A DNA stretch of 64,000 bases from contig NZ_JAIWPU010000006.1 in assembly GCF_021191705.1 (NCBI RefSeq), forward strand, positions 1 through 64,000, written 5' to 3'. Below the pieces are notes generated by a model, which saw only the letters and a program-made list of their open reading frames with translations, made no database searches and was not told the DNA's origin. A program made the position numbers and the translations under genes. Of this stretch, positions 37,897-45,991 are shown one piece after another; within the stretch, counting starts at the first letter, position 1, and each line of letters opens with the position of its first letter. This stretch comes from Proluteimonas flavola. Lineage in GTDB: Bacteria > Pseudomonadota > Gammaproteobacteria > Xanthomonadales > Xanthomonadaceae.

Positions 37897-38162
37897 GCCT
37901 TCGGGAAGTCGGGGATCTGCGCGGTGCCGATGGCCTCCTCGACCAGCAGCACCGGAATGCCGTCGTCGACGCGGTAGATGCGCTTGCGGTCATGCGTGAT
38001 CAATGCTTCGCGCACCGGGCCGGCCTGCGCCGCACCATCTTCGCGTTGCGCCGAGCCCGCCGTGATCGCCGCATTGAGCGCGTCGAGCCCTGCTGCATCG
38101 AGCAGCGCGAGCGGCTGGCGGCTGGCGGGGCAGACGAGAATATCGAGCAGCTTGCGGTCCAT
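37893..38162 (-). CDS. Trm112 / UPF0434 (YcaR-like) family protein
   Basis: An 89-residue small protein. Opening MDRKLLDILVCPASRQPLAL and closing YRVDDGIPVLLVEEA are the hallmarks of the Trm112p-like/UPF0434 family. Most members are about 60 residues; the extra residues are an Ala-rich stretch around 22-50. Only one Cys (in VCPASR) remains of the zinc-type pairs of eukaryotic Trm112. It overlaps nadC by 4 bases. Bacterial function is not established. Confidence 0.88.
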   Translation of the reverse strand: MDRKLLDILVCPASRQPLALLDAAGLDALNAAITAGSAQREDGAAQAGPVREALITHDRKRIYRVDDGIPVLLVEEAIGTAQIPDFPKA

Positions 38163-38288
38163 GGGCGGTCTTGTCGGGGCGTCGGGAGCGGACCGGAAGG
38201 GTAGCATTCCGGCGATGCGCGACCGGCGCATGCGCGCACGATGACGCCGGGGCGGATAAAATGCATCTTTGTGGCCGGGGACCCCCCA

Positions 38289-38792
38289 ATGACCGCCAGT
38301 TCCGTTCCGCCGAAGGTCGGCATCGTGATGGGATCGCGATCCGACTGGGACACGATGCAGCACGCCGCGCAGAAGCTCGAGCAGCTCGGCATCCCGCACG
38401 AAGTCCGCGTGGTCTCCGCGCACCGCACGCCCGACGTGCTGTTCGAATACGCGTCCAGCGCGCAGTCGCGCGGCCTGCGCGCGATCATCGCCGGCGCCGG
38501 TGGCGCGGCGCATCTGCCGGGCATGCTGGCCTCGAAGACGGCGGTGCCGGTGCTCGGCGTGCCGGTGCAGTCGAAGGCGCTCAATGGCATGGATTCGCTG
38601 CTGTCGATCGTGCAGATGCCGGCCGGCATTCCGGTGGCGACGTTCGCGATCGGCAATGCCGGCGCCGCCAATGCGGCGCTGTTCGCCGCGGCGATGCTGG
38701 CGTCCGACGACGCCGCGGTTGCCGCCGCGCTCGCCGGGTTCCGCCAGCGGCAGACCGACGAGGTCGCCGGCAACGACGACCCGCGTCGATGA
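38289..38792 (+). CDS. purE: N5-carboxyaminoimidazole ribonucleotide mutase PurE
   Basis: A 167-residue class I PurE that converts N5-CAIR to CAIR in purine synthesis. Seen: [47 protein letters not shown] and [20 protein letters not shown] (20). The ATG at 38289 is chosen because the family start follows; a TAAAAT -10-like box is at 38257-38262. It is paired with purK 80 bases downstream; a G/C-rich small hairpin lies in that gap. Confidence 0.96.
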   Translation: MTASSVPPKVGIVMGSRSDWDTMQHAAQKLEQLGIPHEVRVVSAHRTPDVLFEYASSAQSRGLRAIIAGAGGAAHLPGMLASKTAVPVLGVPVQSKALNGMDSLLSIVQMPAGIPVATFAIGNAGAANAALFAAAMLASDDAAVAAALAGFRQRQTDEVAGNDDPRR

Positions 38793-38871
38793 GCCAGCTC
38801 GTGAGCGCGTCGATCCGCCCCGTCCCCCATGTGCGGGGGCGGGCTTCCGCACTGCCTGATCGGACGGACGC

Positions 38872-40017
38872 ATGACGACCGTCGGTATTCTGGGCGGCGG
38901 CCAGCTCGCCCGCATGCTCGCGCTGTCGGGCGCGTCGCTGGGCCTGCGGTTCCAGGTCATGGACACCGCCGCCGATGCCTGCGCGGGCCAGTTCGCGCCG
39001 CTGCTGGTCGGCGACTACCGCGACGAGGCGGCGCTGGCCGAATTCGCCGGCAAGGTGGACGTGGCGACCTTCGATTTCGAGAACGTGCCGGCGGAAAGCG
39101 CGCACTGGCTCGCCGGGCGCGTGCCGGTGTTTCCGAATCCCGCCGCACTGGCGCTGACCCAGGACCGGCTCGCCGAGAAGACCCTGTTCCGCCAGCTCGA
39201 CATTCCGGTGCCGGATTTCGCCGATGTCGCCACGCGCGCGCAGCTCGACGCGGCGGTCGCGCGCATCGGCACGCCGTGCATCCTCAAGACGCGGCGGCTG
39301 GGCTACGACGGCAAGGGCCAGTTCCGGATCAAGTCGCTGGCGGACGTCGATGCGGCCTGGGATGCGCTCGGTGCGCAGGCCGAAACGGTGGGGCTGATCC
39401 TCGAAGGCTTCGTCGCGTTCCAGCGCGAGCTCAGCGTGGTCGCGGTGCGCGGCCGGGACGGCGAGTTCCGCGCCTGGCCGCTGACCGAGAACTGGCACGT
39501 CGATGGCGTGCTGTCGGCGAGCCTGGCGCCCGCGCGCGTGGATGCCTCGCTGCACGCGACCGCGCTGTCGCATGCACGGGCGATCGCCGAACGTCTGGGC
39601 TACGTCGGCGTGTTCGCGCTCGAACTGTTCTGCCGCGATGGCGAACTGCTCGCCAACGAACTCGCGCCGCGCGTGCACAACTCCGGGCACTGGACGATCG
39701 AAGGCGCCGAGACCTCGCAGTTCCAGAACCATCTGCGCGCGGTGCTGGGTCTGCCGCTCGGCGATACCGCCGTGCGCGGCGTGGTCGGCATGCTCAACTG
39801 GATCGGCGCGATGCCCGATGCCGCGCCGGTGCTGTCGGCGGTTGGCGGGCACTGGCACGACTACGGCAAGCAGTCGCGCGATGGCCGCAAGGTCGGCCAC
39901 GCGACGCTGCGTGCCGACGAGGCGGAGGCGCTGGCGCAGCGGCTGGCGGATGTCGGCGAAGCGCTGGGGCGGCAGGCACAGGTCGCGCCGGTCGTGGCGC
40001 GTCTGCGCGAAGCCTGA
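38872..40017 (+). CDS. purK: 5-(carboxyamino)imidazole ribonucleotide synthase PurK
   Basis: A 381-residue ATP-grasp enzyme that makes N5-CAIR from AIR, bicarbonate and ATP, feeding PurE. Seen: VGILGGGQLARMLALSGASLG region at the N terminus (GILGGGQLARML), ILKTRRLGYDGKGQFRI, GLILEGFVAFQRELSVVAVR (20), LALELFC-like VFALELFCRDGELLANELAP, and RVHNSGHWTIEG. The stop is 9 bases before a poly-G tract. It forms the purEK operon. Confidence 0.96.
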   Translation: MTTVGILGGGQLARMLALSGASLGLRFQVMDTAADACAGQFAPLLVGDYRDEAALAEFAGKVDVATFDFENVPAESAHWLAGRVPVFPNPAALALTQDRLAEKTLFRQLDIPVPDFADVATRAQLDAAVARIGTPCILKTRRLGYDGKGQFRIKSLADVDAAWDALGAQAETVGLILEGFVAFQRELSVVAVRGRDGEFRAWPLTENWHVDGVLSASLAPARVDASLHATALSHARAIAERLGYVGVFALELFCRDGELLANELAPRVHNSGHWTIEGAETSQFQNHLRAVLGLPLGDTAVRGVVGMLNWIGAMPDAAPVLSAVGGHWHDYGKQSRDGRKVGHATLRADEAEALAQRLADVGEALGRQAQVAPVVARLREA

Positions 40018-40025
40018 TCGTCCGC

Positions 40026-40105
40026 GTGGGTGGGGGGGGGGGGGGGGGGGGGGGGGGGCGCGGGGGGGGGGGGGGGGCGCCGCCCCCCCCCCCCCCGCTC
40101 CCACA
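40026..40105. repeat. Poly-G / poly-C tract with palindromic-repeat end (copy 8, probable artefact)
   Basis: The right end CGCTCCCACA (40096-40105) equals that of the repeat family; the left end GTGGGTGGGG is a degraded TGGGAGC. The interior is a G run on the left and a C run on the right, as at 36882-37005. It lies directly after purK. Confidence 0.8.
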
Positions 40106-40208
40106 GGCGGTCAGGGGCATCATTCCGACCACGGGTGTCGCTGCCGAACCACCACAGGTGGCCTTCCGGCTGCCAGGTGCGAACAGCCTGGCTCGCGCCG
40201 AGCGCGGA

Positions 40209-41012
40209 TCAGTTCGGCGGACGCGGATCGTCGCTGACGACCAGCGGCACGCCGCGGGTCGGGTGTTCGAGCACGAGGACGGGCTGGGCGTAGACGCGTT
40301 CGATCGTCGCCTTCGTCAGTACCTCATGCGGAGTGCCGTCGGCGGCGATGCGGCCGGCGTGCAGCATGACGATGCGGTCGGCGTGGCCGGCGGCGAGGTT
40401 GAGGTCGTGCAGGACGACGATCACGCAGGCGCCGTCGTCGGCGAGGCCGCGGGCGATGCGCAGCACGGCTTCCTGGTGTTGCAGGTCGAGCGCGGCGGTG
40501 GGCTCGTCGAGGAATACGACCGGTGTGGTCTGGGCGAGCACGCGGGCGAACGCGGTGCGCGAGGATTCGCCGCCGGACAGGGTCTGCACGTCGCGCGCGG
40601 CGAGGTGGGTGACGTCGGCCGATGCCAATGCGGCATCGACGATGCGGCCGTCGGCTTCGGGATCCGGAGCATGCGGCAGCCGGCCCATCGCGACGACCTC
40701 GCGCACGCTGAAGCCGAAGCGCACCGCGTGGTCCTGCGGCAGCACGCTGCGCTCGCGGGCGAGCGGACGCGCTTTCCAGTCGCGCAGTTCGGCGCCCGAC
40801 AGGCGCACGCGGCCGGCGGCCGGCACCAGATCGCCGCTCGCGACCGCGAGCAGGGTCGATTTGCCGGCGCCGTTGGGGCCGACCAGTGCGGTGAGCGTGC
40901 CGCGTGCGAAGCGCAGTTCGACCGCATCGAGGATCGCGCGGCCGTCGATGCGCACGGTCACGCCGTCGAGCGCGAGCACGTCCTGCGCGGCGTCGGGTGC
41001 GTCGTGATTCAT
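40209..41012 (-). CDS. hmuV: Heme/iron-complex ABC importer ATPase HmuV-like
   Basis: A 267-residue ABC ATPase of the FecE/HmuV class. Walker A GPNGAGKST at 45-53, Q-loop LPQDHAVRFGFSV, signature LSGGESSRTAFARVLA, Walker B VVFLDEPTAALDLQHQ and switch His LHDLNLAAGHAD are present. It energises import by the overlapping permease gene (overlap 4 bases) together with the binding protein. It is last in the hmuTUV set. HmuV-type resemblance suggests heme, but ferric-siderophore import is possible given the neighbouring siderophore genes. Confidence 0.88.
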   Translation of the reverse strand: MNHDAPDAAQDVLALDGVTVRIDGRAILDAVELRFARGTLTALVGPNGAGKSTLLAVASGDLVPAAGRVRLSGAELRDWKARPLARERSVLPQDHAVRFGFSVREVVAMGRLPHAPDPEADGRIVDAALASADVTHLAARDVQTLSGGESSRTAFARVLAQTTPVVFLDEPTAALDLQHQEAVLRIARGLADDGACVIVVLHDLNLAAGHADRIVMLHAGRIAADGTPHEVLTKATIERVYAQPVLVLEHPTRGVPLVVSDDPRPPN

Positions 41013-42061
41013 GCGGCGCCCTTGCGGCGCAGCACCAGCCACAGGAAGAACGGCGCGCCGAGCGCGGCCGAGAACAGGCCGAGCGGAATTTCCGACGGCG
41101 GATCGAGGCTGCGCGCAGCGGTGTCGGCGACGACGATCAAGAGGCCACCGGCGACCGCCGACAGCGGCACCAGCCAGCGGTGGCCGGGGCCGGCCAGCAG
41201 GCGCACGAAATGCGGCACGACGAGGCCGACGAAACCCACCACGCCGGCGAATGCGACCGCCGAGCCCACCAGCAGTGCGCAGACCGCGATCAGCATCAGC
41301 CGTGCGCGTTTGACGTCCAGGCCGATGTGCTGCGCCTGGCGTTCGCCGAGCGCGAGCATGTCGAGTGGCGTCGCCAGCGCGCGCAGTGCGACCGCGCCGA
41401 GCGCGAACGCGGGCAGCGCGGCCAGCATCGAGTTCCAGTTCGCCATCGCCAGCGAGCCCATCTGCCAGAACACCAGCGACTGCAGGTCGTCGGCATCGGC
41501 GATGTAGGTGAAGAAACCGATCGCGGCCGAACACGCCGCCGCGATCGCGATGCCGACCAGCAGCAGGATCGCGGTGCCGGTGCCGCGATCCGGCCGGGCG
41601 AGCACATAGATCAGCGTCGTCGTCGCGGCGCCGCCGAGAAAGGCCGCGACGGGAATCGTCCACGCGCCGAACGAGGTCAGCCCGAGCACGATCGCCGACA
41701 CCGCGCCCAGCGCCGCGCCATGGGTCACGCCGACGATGCCGGGATCGGCCAGCGGATTGCCGAACAGGCCCTGCAGTCCGGCGCCGGCCATCGCCAAGGA
41801 TGCACCGACGATCACCGCCAGCAGCGCGCGCGGCACGCGCAGGTTCCACACCACCGAAATGTCGCGTTGCGTGAGTGCGCCGGCATCGACGAGCCCCAGC
41901 TTGTGCGCGATCACGTGGACCACGTCGCCCGGCGGAATGCGCAGCGGGCCGATGCCGAACGACAGCACGATCACGACCACCAGCAGGGCCAGCATGCCGA
42001 CGAACAGCAGCCCGCCAGGCGGTCGCCGGACCAGGCCGGTGCGTCGTGCCGCTCCGGTCAT
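41009..42061 (-). CDS. hmuU: FecCD-family permease HmuU-like
   Basis: A 350-residue inner-membrane permease with about ten helices, FecCD family. Landmarks: VWNLRVPRALLAVIVGASLA, GAGLQGLFGNPLADPGIVGV, VGFVGLVVPHFVRLLAGPGH and DTAARSLDPPSEIPLGLF. It is the translocation subunit, working as a dimer with HmuV and receiving substrate from HmuT. It overlaps both neighbours by 4 bases. The substrate, heme or ferric siderophore, is undecided. Confidence 0.9.
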   Translation of the reverse strand: MTGAARRTGLVRRPPGGLLFVGMLALLVVVIVLSFGIGPLRIPPGDVVHVIAHKLGLVDAGALTQRDISVVWNLRVPRALLAVIVGASLAMAGAGLQGLFGNPLADPGIVGVTHGAALGAVSAIVLGLTSFGAWTIPVAAFLGGAATTTLIYVLARPDRGTGTAILLLVGIAIAAACSAAIGFFTYIADADDLQSLVFWQMGSLAMANWNSMLAALPAFALGAVALRALATPLDMLALGERQAQHIGLDVKRARLMLIAVCALLVGSAVAFAGVVGFVGLVVPHFVRLLAGPGHRWLVPLSAVAGGLLIVVADTAARSLDPPSEIPLGLFSAALGAPFFLWLVLRRKGAA

Positions 42062-43119
42062 GCGCCGGGCGCGGTGTCGAGTTCGGCGGCCAGCGTGGCC
42101 AGCGCCTGCGCCAGTGCGACCGCGCCGGTGCCGCCGCCGATGCTGCTGACCTTGAGCTGCGTGTCGGGCATCACCCAGACGCGGTTGGCGCGCCCGGCCG
42201 GCGTCTGCTTCAGCGTTGGATACGCCTTCCACAGTCCGGCTTCGCCGCCGAACACGCGCAGGTCGTCCTCGCTGACGAGGATCACCTCTGGTTCGATCGC
42301 GACGATGCCCTCGTTGCTGAGTTGCGAGTAATTGGCGACCTTGGCTTCGTCGCCGACGTTGATGCCGCCGGCGAGGCGGATCAGCACCGCGGCTGCGGTG
42401 TCGGCGCCGCCGACGGTCGGCGAACCGCCGCCACCGGTGGCGGAAATGTGGATCACGCGCGGCTTGCGCGTGTGGGTGCCGGCGATGCGCGCGGCTTCGT
42501 CGAGCTGCTGCTGCACCTGCGTGGCCAACTTCTCGCCTTCGTCGGCGTGGCCGAACACGGTGGCGAGCTTGCGCACCTTGTCGGGAATCGGCTGCAGTTC
42601 GTCGACGATCACCAGTGCCAGGCCGGCATCGCGCAGCGGCTGCGCGAGCTTGCCGTGGCGGCGCAGGCTGTTGCCGACGAACAGGGTGCCGTCGAGGCTG
42701 AGGATGCCTTCGACGCCGGTGGTGCGGTTGAACAGGAAATGGTGTTGCGCATTGCGACCGGTGTCGGTGACCGCATTGGTCGGTGCGGCGAAGACCTGGT
42801 CGGACAGGCCGAGCGAATCCATGACCATCACGATGTCGTCGTTGCCGACGATCGTGCGGCTGGTGTCGGCGATGGCGACGTCGACACCGTCGTCGGATCG
42901 CACCGTGACCGGCAGGTCCTGCTGCGAACGTGCGACGCGCGGAATGTCGGTGCCGGCGATGCGCAGCCACCCGTCGGACAACGCATCCGGCGTGGCGCGT
43001 GCATCGGTCGCCGCTGCGGCCCCGGGCGGCGTGGACGACGGCGCGCAGGCGGCCAGCGCGCAGGCGAGGGCCAGGAGCAGTGGAGCGCGGAGGCGGCGTT
43101 CGGACATCTTCAGTTCCAT
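42058..43119 (-). CDS. hmuT: Periplasmic hemin/iron-complex binding lipoprotein HmuT-like
   Basis: About 353 residues. The start is uncertain: ATG 43119 (MELKMSERR), 43107 (MSERR) or 43134 are in frame; the first two are preferred because a strong hairpin covers 43136-43161. Signal with lipobox (LALACALAAC) so a lipoprotein. Binding-protein lobes: GTDIPRVARSQQDLP, a repeated EGILSLDGTLFVGNSLRRHG region, and the HmuT-like ISATGGGGSPTVGGADTAAA (20) and IEPEVILVSEDDLRVFGG. It captures substrate in the periplasm for HmuUV. Heme is the family's usual ligand, but no HmuS or heme oxygenase is seen and it sits in a siderophore locus. Confidence 0.85.
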   Translation of the reverse strand: MELKMSERRLRAPLLLALACALAACAPSSTPPGAAAATDARATPDALSDGWLRIAGTDIPRVARSQQDLPVTVRSDDGVDVAIADTSRTIVGNDDIVMVMDSLGLSDQVFAAPTNAVTDTGRNAQHHFLFNRTTGVEGILSLDGTLFVGNSLRRHGKLAQPLRDAGLALVIVDELQPIPDKVRKLATVFGHADEGEKLATQVQQQLDEAARIAGTHTRKPRVIHISATGGGGSPTVGGADTAAAVLIRLAGGINVGDEAKVANYSQLSNEGIVAIEPEVILVSEDDLRVFGGEAGLWKAYPTLKQTPAGRANRVWVMPDTQLKVSSIGGGTGAVALAQALATLAAELDTAPGA

Positions 43120-43135
43120 CGCGGCAAACGACAAC

Positions 43136-43161
43136 AGCGGCCGGACCGGGGTCCGGCCGCT
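43136..43161. terminator. Strong hairpin between yncE-like and hmuT genes
   Basis: A perfect 12-base stem AGCGGCCGGACC / GGTCCGGCCGCT with a 2-base loop. It lies in the 53-base gap of two same-strand (leftward) genes and is not followed by a T run in that direction, so it may attenuate or act in mRNA processing instead of terminating. Confidence 0.6.
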
Positions 43162-43187
43162 GCGAGGGGCCTATTTTAGAGGGTTTT

Positions 43188-44567
43188 TCAGTTGGTTTTC
43201 GGCGTGATCCGGCGCACGTGGTCTCCGGCCGGGTCTTCGGCGCCGCGCGACTTGTTGACCGAGAACACGTGGCCGCGGCCGTCGGTGGCGACGTGGTTGG
43301 GGAACGTGCCACCCTCGAGGTTGCCCACGACCTGGCCGTCGCCGCTGACCACGGTCACCGTACCGGCGCCGCGGTTCGGCACGAAGGCCAGGCCCGACTG
43401 CGCGTCGAACGCGACGTTCAGTGCGCCCGCGCCGACGTAGACGTCATGCAGCACGGTGCCCGTTTCGGCGTCGACGATCAGCACGTTGTCGCTGCCCTGC
43501 GAGGCGACGTACAGGCGCTTGTTCGCCGCGTCGAAGGCCACGCCCGAGGCGCCGTTGGCGTTGGGCAGTGCGAAGACCTTCTCCACCGTGCCGTTGGCGC
43601 CGTCGATGATCGCCGCTTCGCCGGTCATGCTGACGGTGTAGACGCGGCCGGTGGACGCGTCGAGCGCGAGGCTCATCGGGCCGAACGTCTCGCCGCGGAT
43701 CGAGGACTGGATTTCGACCGGTGCGAGCGGCTCGAGCGTCTTCGCATCGAACACGGCCAGCGTCGGCTCGAACGCGGCCGAGGCGTAGACGCGGCCGTCC
43801 CTGGTGTCGACGATGATGTCGCGCGCATGCGGCACCAGGCCGGCTTCGAACTGCTTGACCAGCGACAGGTCGGACTGGTTGTAGACGGCGACGGTGTTGT
43901 CACGGGTATTGGTGACCCAGACGTGGCCGTTGACGTCGTCGACGCCGACGCCATAGACCGCGTACACGCGATCGTCGCTCTGGCCCGCGACCTTGGCCGG
44001 GGTGGCGCGCGCGACGATTTCCAGCGTCTGCGGGTCCACCTTGACCAGTTCGGACTGGGTGACCGGCGGACGGCCCACGGCGGAGGTCACGAACAGCGCA
44101 TCGCTCTTCGCGCTGTAGGCCGACTGGTACAGGCCCTGCACGAGCTTGTTGCTGGCGACGTCGAAGCGGTCGGCGCCCGACAGCGGCAGTTCCTTCGAGA
44201 TCTTCAGATCGAACACGACGGCGGCATCCGGGTTGGCGGCGCGCACGACGACCGGGTGACGGCCGGTCACGGCATCGGCCGGGATCTGCACACTGCCCTT
44301 GAAGCGGCCTTCGGCATCGGCGGTGTAAGGCTGGGCGTTGAGCACGGTTTCGCCACGCAGCAGCGTGACCGACTGGCCCGGCTGGAAGCCCATGCCGTTG
44401 AGCTCGACCGTATCGCCGGCCTTGATCACCGGGCTACCGGCGCGCACGGCGCCCTTGAAGTCGATGGCCGGCTGGCCGAAGCCCTGCGCCCCCACGGCGC
44501 CGACGGCGGTGCACAGGGCGATGGACAGGGCGGCGAGCCGCAGACGACGCGAGGACAGCTTTTGCAT
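43188..44567 (-). CDS. YncE-like YVTN beta-propeller with N-terminal Ig-like domain
   Basis: A 459-residue exported protein (signal LRLAALSIALCTAVGAVGAQ). Residues ~30-120 read like an Ig/IPT-type beta-sandwich (AGDTVELNGMGFQPGQSVTL, TGRHPVVVRAANPDAAVVFD). Residues ~125-455 form a beta-propeller of YVTN type with repeats such as NGHVWVTNTRDNTVAVYNQS, TGRVYTVSMTGEAAIIDG and NKRLYVASQGSDNVLIVD. In E. coli, YncE is periplasmic, iron-regulated, and of unknown function. An AGGAG site precedes the ATG. It lies in the iron-uptake unit between the methyltransferase and hmuT. Role unknown; binding or sensing of a cofactor or siderophore is speculation. Confidence 0.85.
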   Translation of the reverse strand: MQKLSSRRLRLAALSIALCTAVGAVGAQGFGQPAIDFKGAVRAGSPVIKAGDTVELNGMGFQPGQSVTLLRGETVLNAQPYTADAEGRFKGSVQIPADAVTGRHPVVVRAANPDAAVVFDLKISKELPLSGADRFDVASNKLVQGLYQSAYSAKSDALFVTSAVGRPPVTQSELVKVDPQTLEIVARATPAKVAGQSDDRVYAVYGVGVDDVNGHVWVTNTRDNTVAVYNQSDLSLVKQFEAGLVPHARDIIVDTRDGRVYASAAFEPTLAVFDAKTLEPLAPVEIQSSIRGETFGPMSLALDASTGRVYTVSMTGEAAIIDGANGTVEKVFALPNANGASGVAFDAANKRLYVASQGSDNVLIVDAETGTVLHDVYVGAGALNVAFDAQSGLAFVPNRGAGTVTVVSGDGQVVGNLEGGTFPNHVATDGRGHVFSVNKSRGAEDPAGDHVRRITPKTN

Positions 44568-44665
44568 GACGAACTCCTGGAGCGTGGATTGGACCGGCGT
44601 TCCGTATCGCCGGAAGGGCATTGCAGGGTGAGCGGGCACAACGTGTGCCGGGCGTGCGATGGGGT

Positions 44666-45991
44666 TCATCGCGGCACCTGGCGCAGGGCGGCGGACCCGA
44701 TCGCCGGCAACAGCGCCAACGCGGGAACGCCCGGAAGCGGGGCGAGTTGACGCGCCAGCGCATCGGCCGACGTGTCGCGGCTCGACGGCAGGCACGGATG
44801 CACGAAGCCCGCCCACGTCAGCGCCTGCAGCGCCTGGTTGAGCAGGCCCGGCGCGGCGTCGTAGGGCGCGCGCGCGCGCAGCGCGGCGAACGACAACGGC
44901 CCCTGCGCCAGCGCGTCGAGCGCCGGTGCGAACAGGTCGCGCGCGCCGGTCGCCGGGCCGATGCGGGTGTCGAAGCGCAGATCGCCGGTGAGCGCCGATG
45001 GCGCGCCGGGCAGGGCGGCGAACACCAGCGCATCGAGGGCATCCAGATGCGCGGCGTCGTCGAGCCGGCGCGCGTCGCGCTGGAACAGGTCGCGGCGCAG
45101 GCTCTGGTTGCGCGCGAGATCGCGTGCGGTCTCGGCCAGTGGTCCTGGCGGCAGCGTGCGCAGGCGCGCCTGTAGCTGGCCGGGAATCGACAGCGCATCG
45201 ATGTTCTCGATCGGCGTCGCGCTGCCGAGAAAACCGCAGCCCACGCCGGCGCATGCGCGGATCACATCGGCGACGTGCTGCGGTTGCCAGTGCGCGCCGA
45301 GGAATTCGTGGGCGATGTAGCCGGCAGGCTCGCGCTCCATCGCATCGAGCTGGCGCGACGCGCCCGGATGCTCGGCGAAGAAGCCCGCGCCGCCGTCGGC
45401 GAGATCGCGCAGCAGCGACAGCGCGGCGCTCACCCGCGCCGGCGCATCGCCTTCGAGATGACGTCCGGCCTCGTGCAGCAGGCGCTGCGCGCCCTGCAGT
45501 TGCGAGGCGCCCGGATGGCTCATGTAGCCGAGTGCGAGCAGGCCGCCGGGGGCGAGGCGTCGATCGACGATCGCGAGGATCGCGTCGCGCACCGTGTCCG
45601 ATACCCAGGCCCACAGACCGTGCGAGACGATGAAATCGAAGGCCTCGCCGTCGTGCGTCGCGTAGTCGCGCAGATCGGCGTGGACGCATTCGAGATTCGC
45701 CAGCCCCGCGCGCTCGGCGATGTCGCGCGCCTGCGCGATCTGCGCCGCATCGGCATCGACGGCGGTGAAACGGCCCGAGGGGTTGCAGGCTGCGGCGACC
45801 AGCGCGGTGAGGCCCGCGCCGCTGCCGAGTTCGCACCAGCGGTAAGGCCGGGCGGGATCGGGCGCGCGGAAGCCGAGCGCGGTGGCGGTGGCGTGCAGCC
45901 ACGCCGGCATCTGTTCGCGATGGAAATGCATCGGGTAGGCGGCATCGGCATCCGCCACGTAGCCGTCGATGTCCGTCGCGCGTGCGTTCAC
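44666..45991 (-). CDS. Class I SAM methyltransferase with methyltransferase regulatory domain
   Basis: A 441-residue protein, start GTG at 45991 overlapping the esterase stop by 4 bases. The N-terminal SAM domain (~45-190) has motif I CELGSGAGLTALVAAA (54-69) and later VDADAAQIAQARDIA and LRDYATHDGEAFDFIVSHGL (20), GLLALGYMSHPG. The C-terminal half is the helical methyltransferase regulatory-domain type (LARNQSLRRDLFQRDARRL). There is no signal peptide. Its setting between an enterobactin-esterase-like gene and a YncE-like gene suggests a job in siderophore or iron metabolism, but the target (small molecule or protein) is unknown. Confidence 0.85.
   Translation of the reverse strand: MNARATDIDGYVADADAAYPMHFHREQMPAWLHATATALGFRAPDPARPYRWCELGSGAGLTALVAAACNPSGRFTAVDADAAQIAQARDIAERAGLANLECVHADLRDYATHDGEAFDFIVSHGLWAWVSDTVRDAILAIVDRRLAPGGLLALGYMSHPGASQLQGAQRLLHEAGRHLEGDAPARVSAALSLLRDLADGGAGFFAEHPGASRQLDAMEREPAGYIAHEFLGAHWQPQHVADVIRACAGVGCGFLGSATPIENIDALSIPGQLQARLRTLPPGPLAETARDLARNQSLRRDLFQRDARRLDDAAHLDALDALVFAALPGAPSALTGDLRFDTRIGPATGARDLFAPALDALAQGPLSFAALRARAPYDAAPGLLNQALQALTWAGFVHPCLPSSRDTSADALARQLAPLPGVPALALLPAIGSAALRQVPR

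Noticed and set aside
36882-40105. G-quadruplex or regulatory G tract
   Set aside because: The mirrored G/C halves and repeat-family ends fit a misread palindrome better; kept only as an alternative in the findings.
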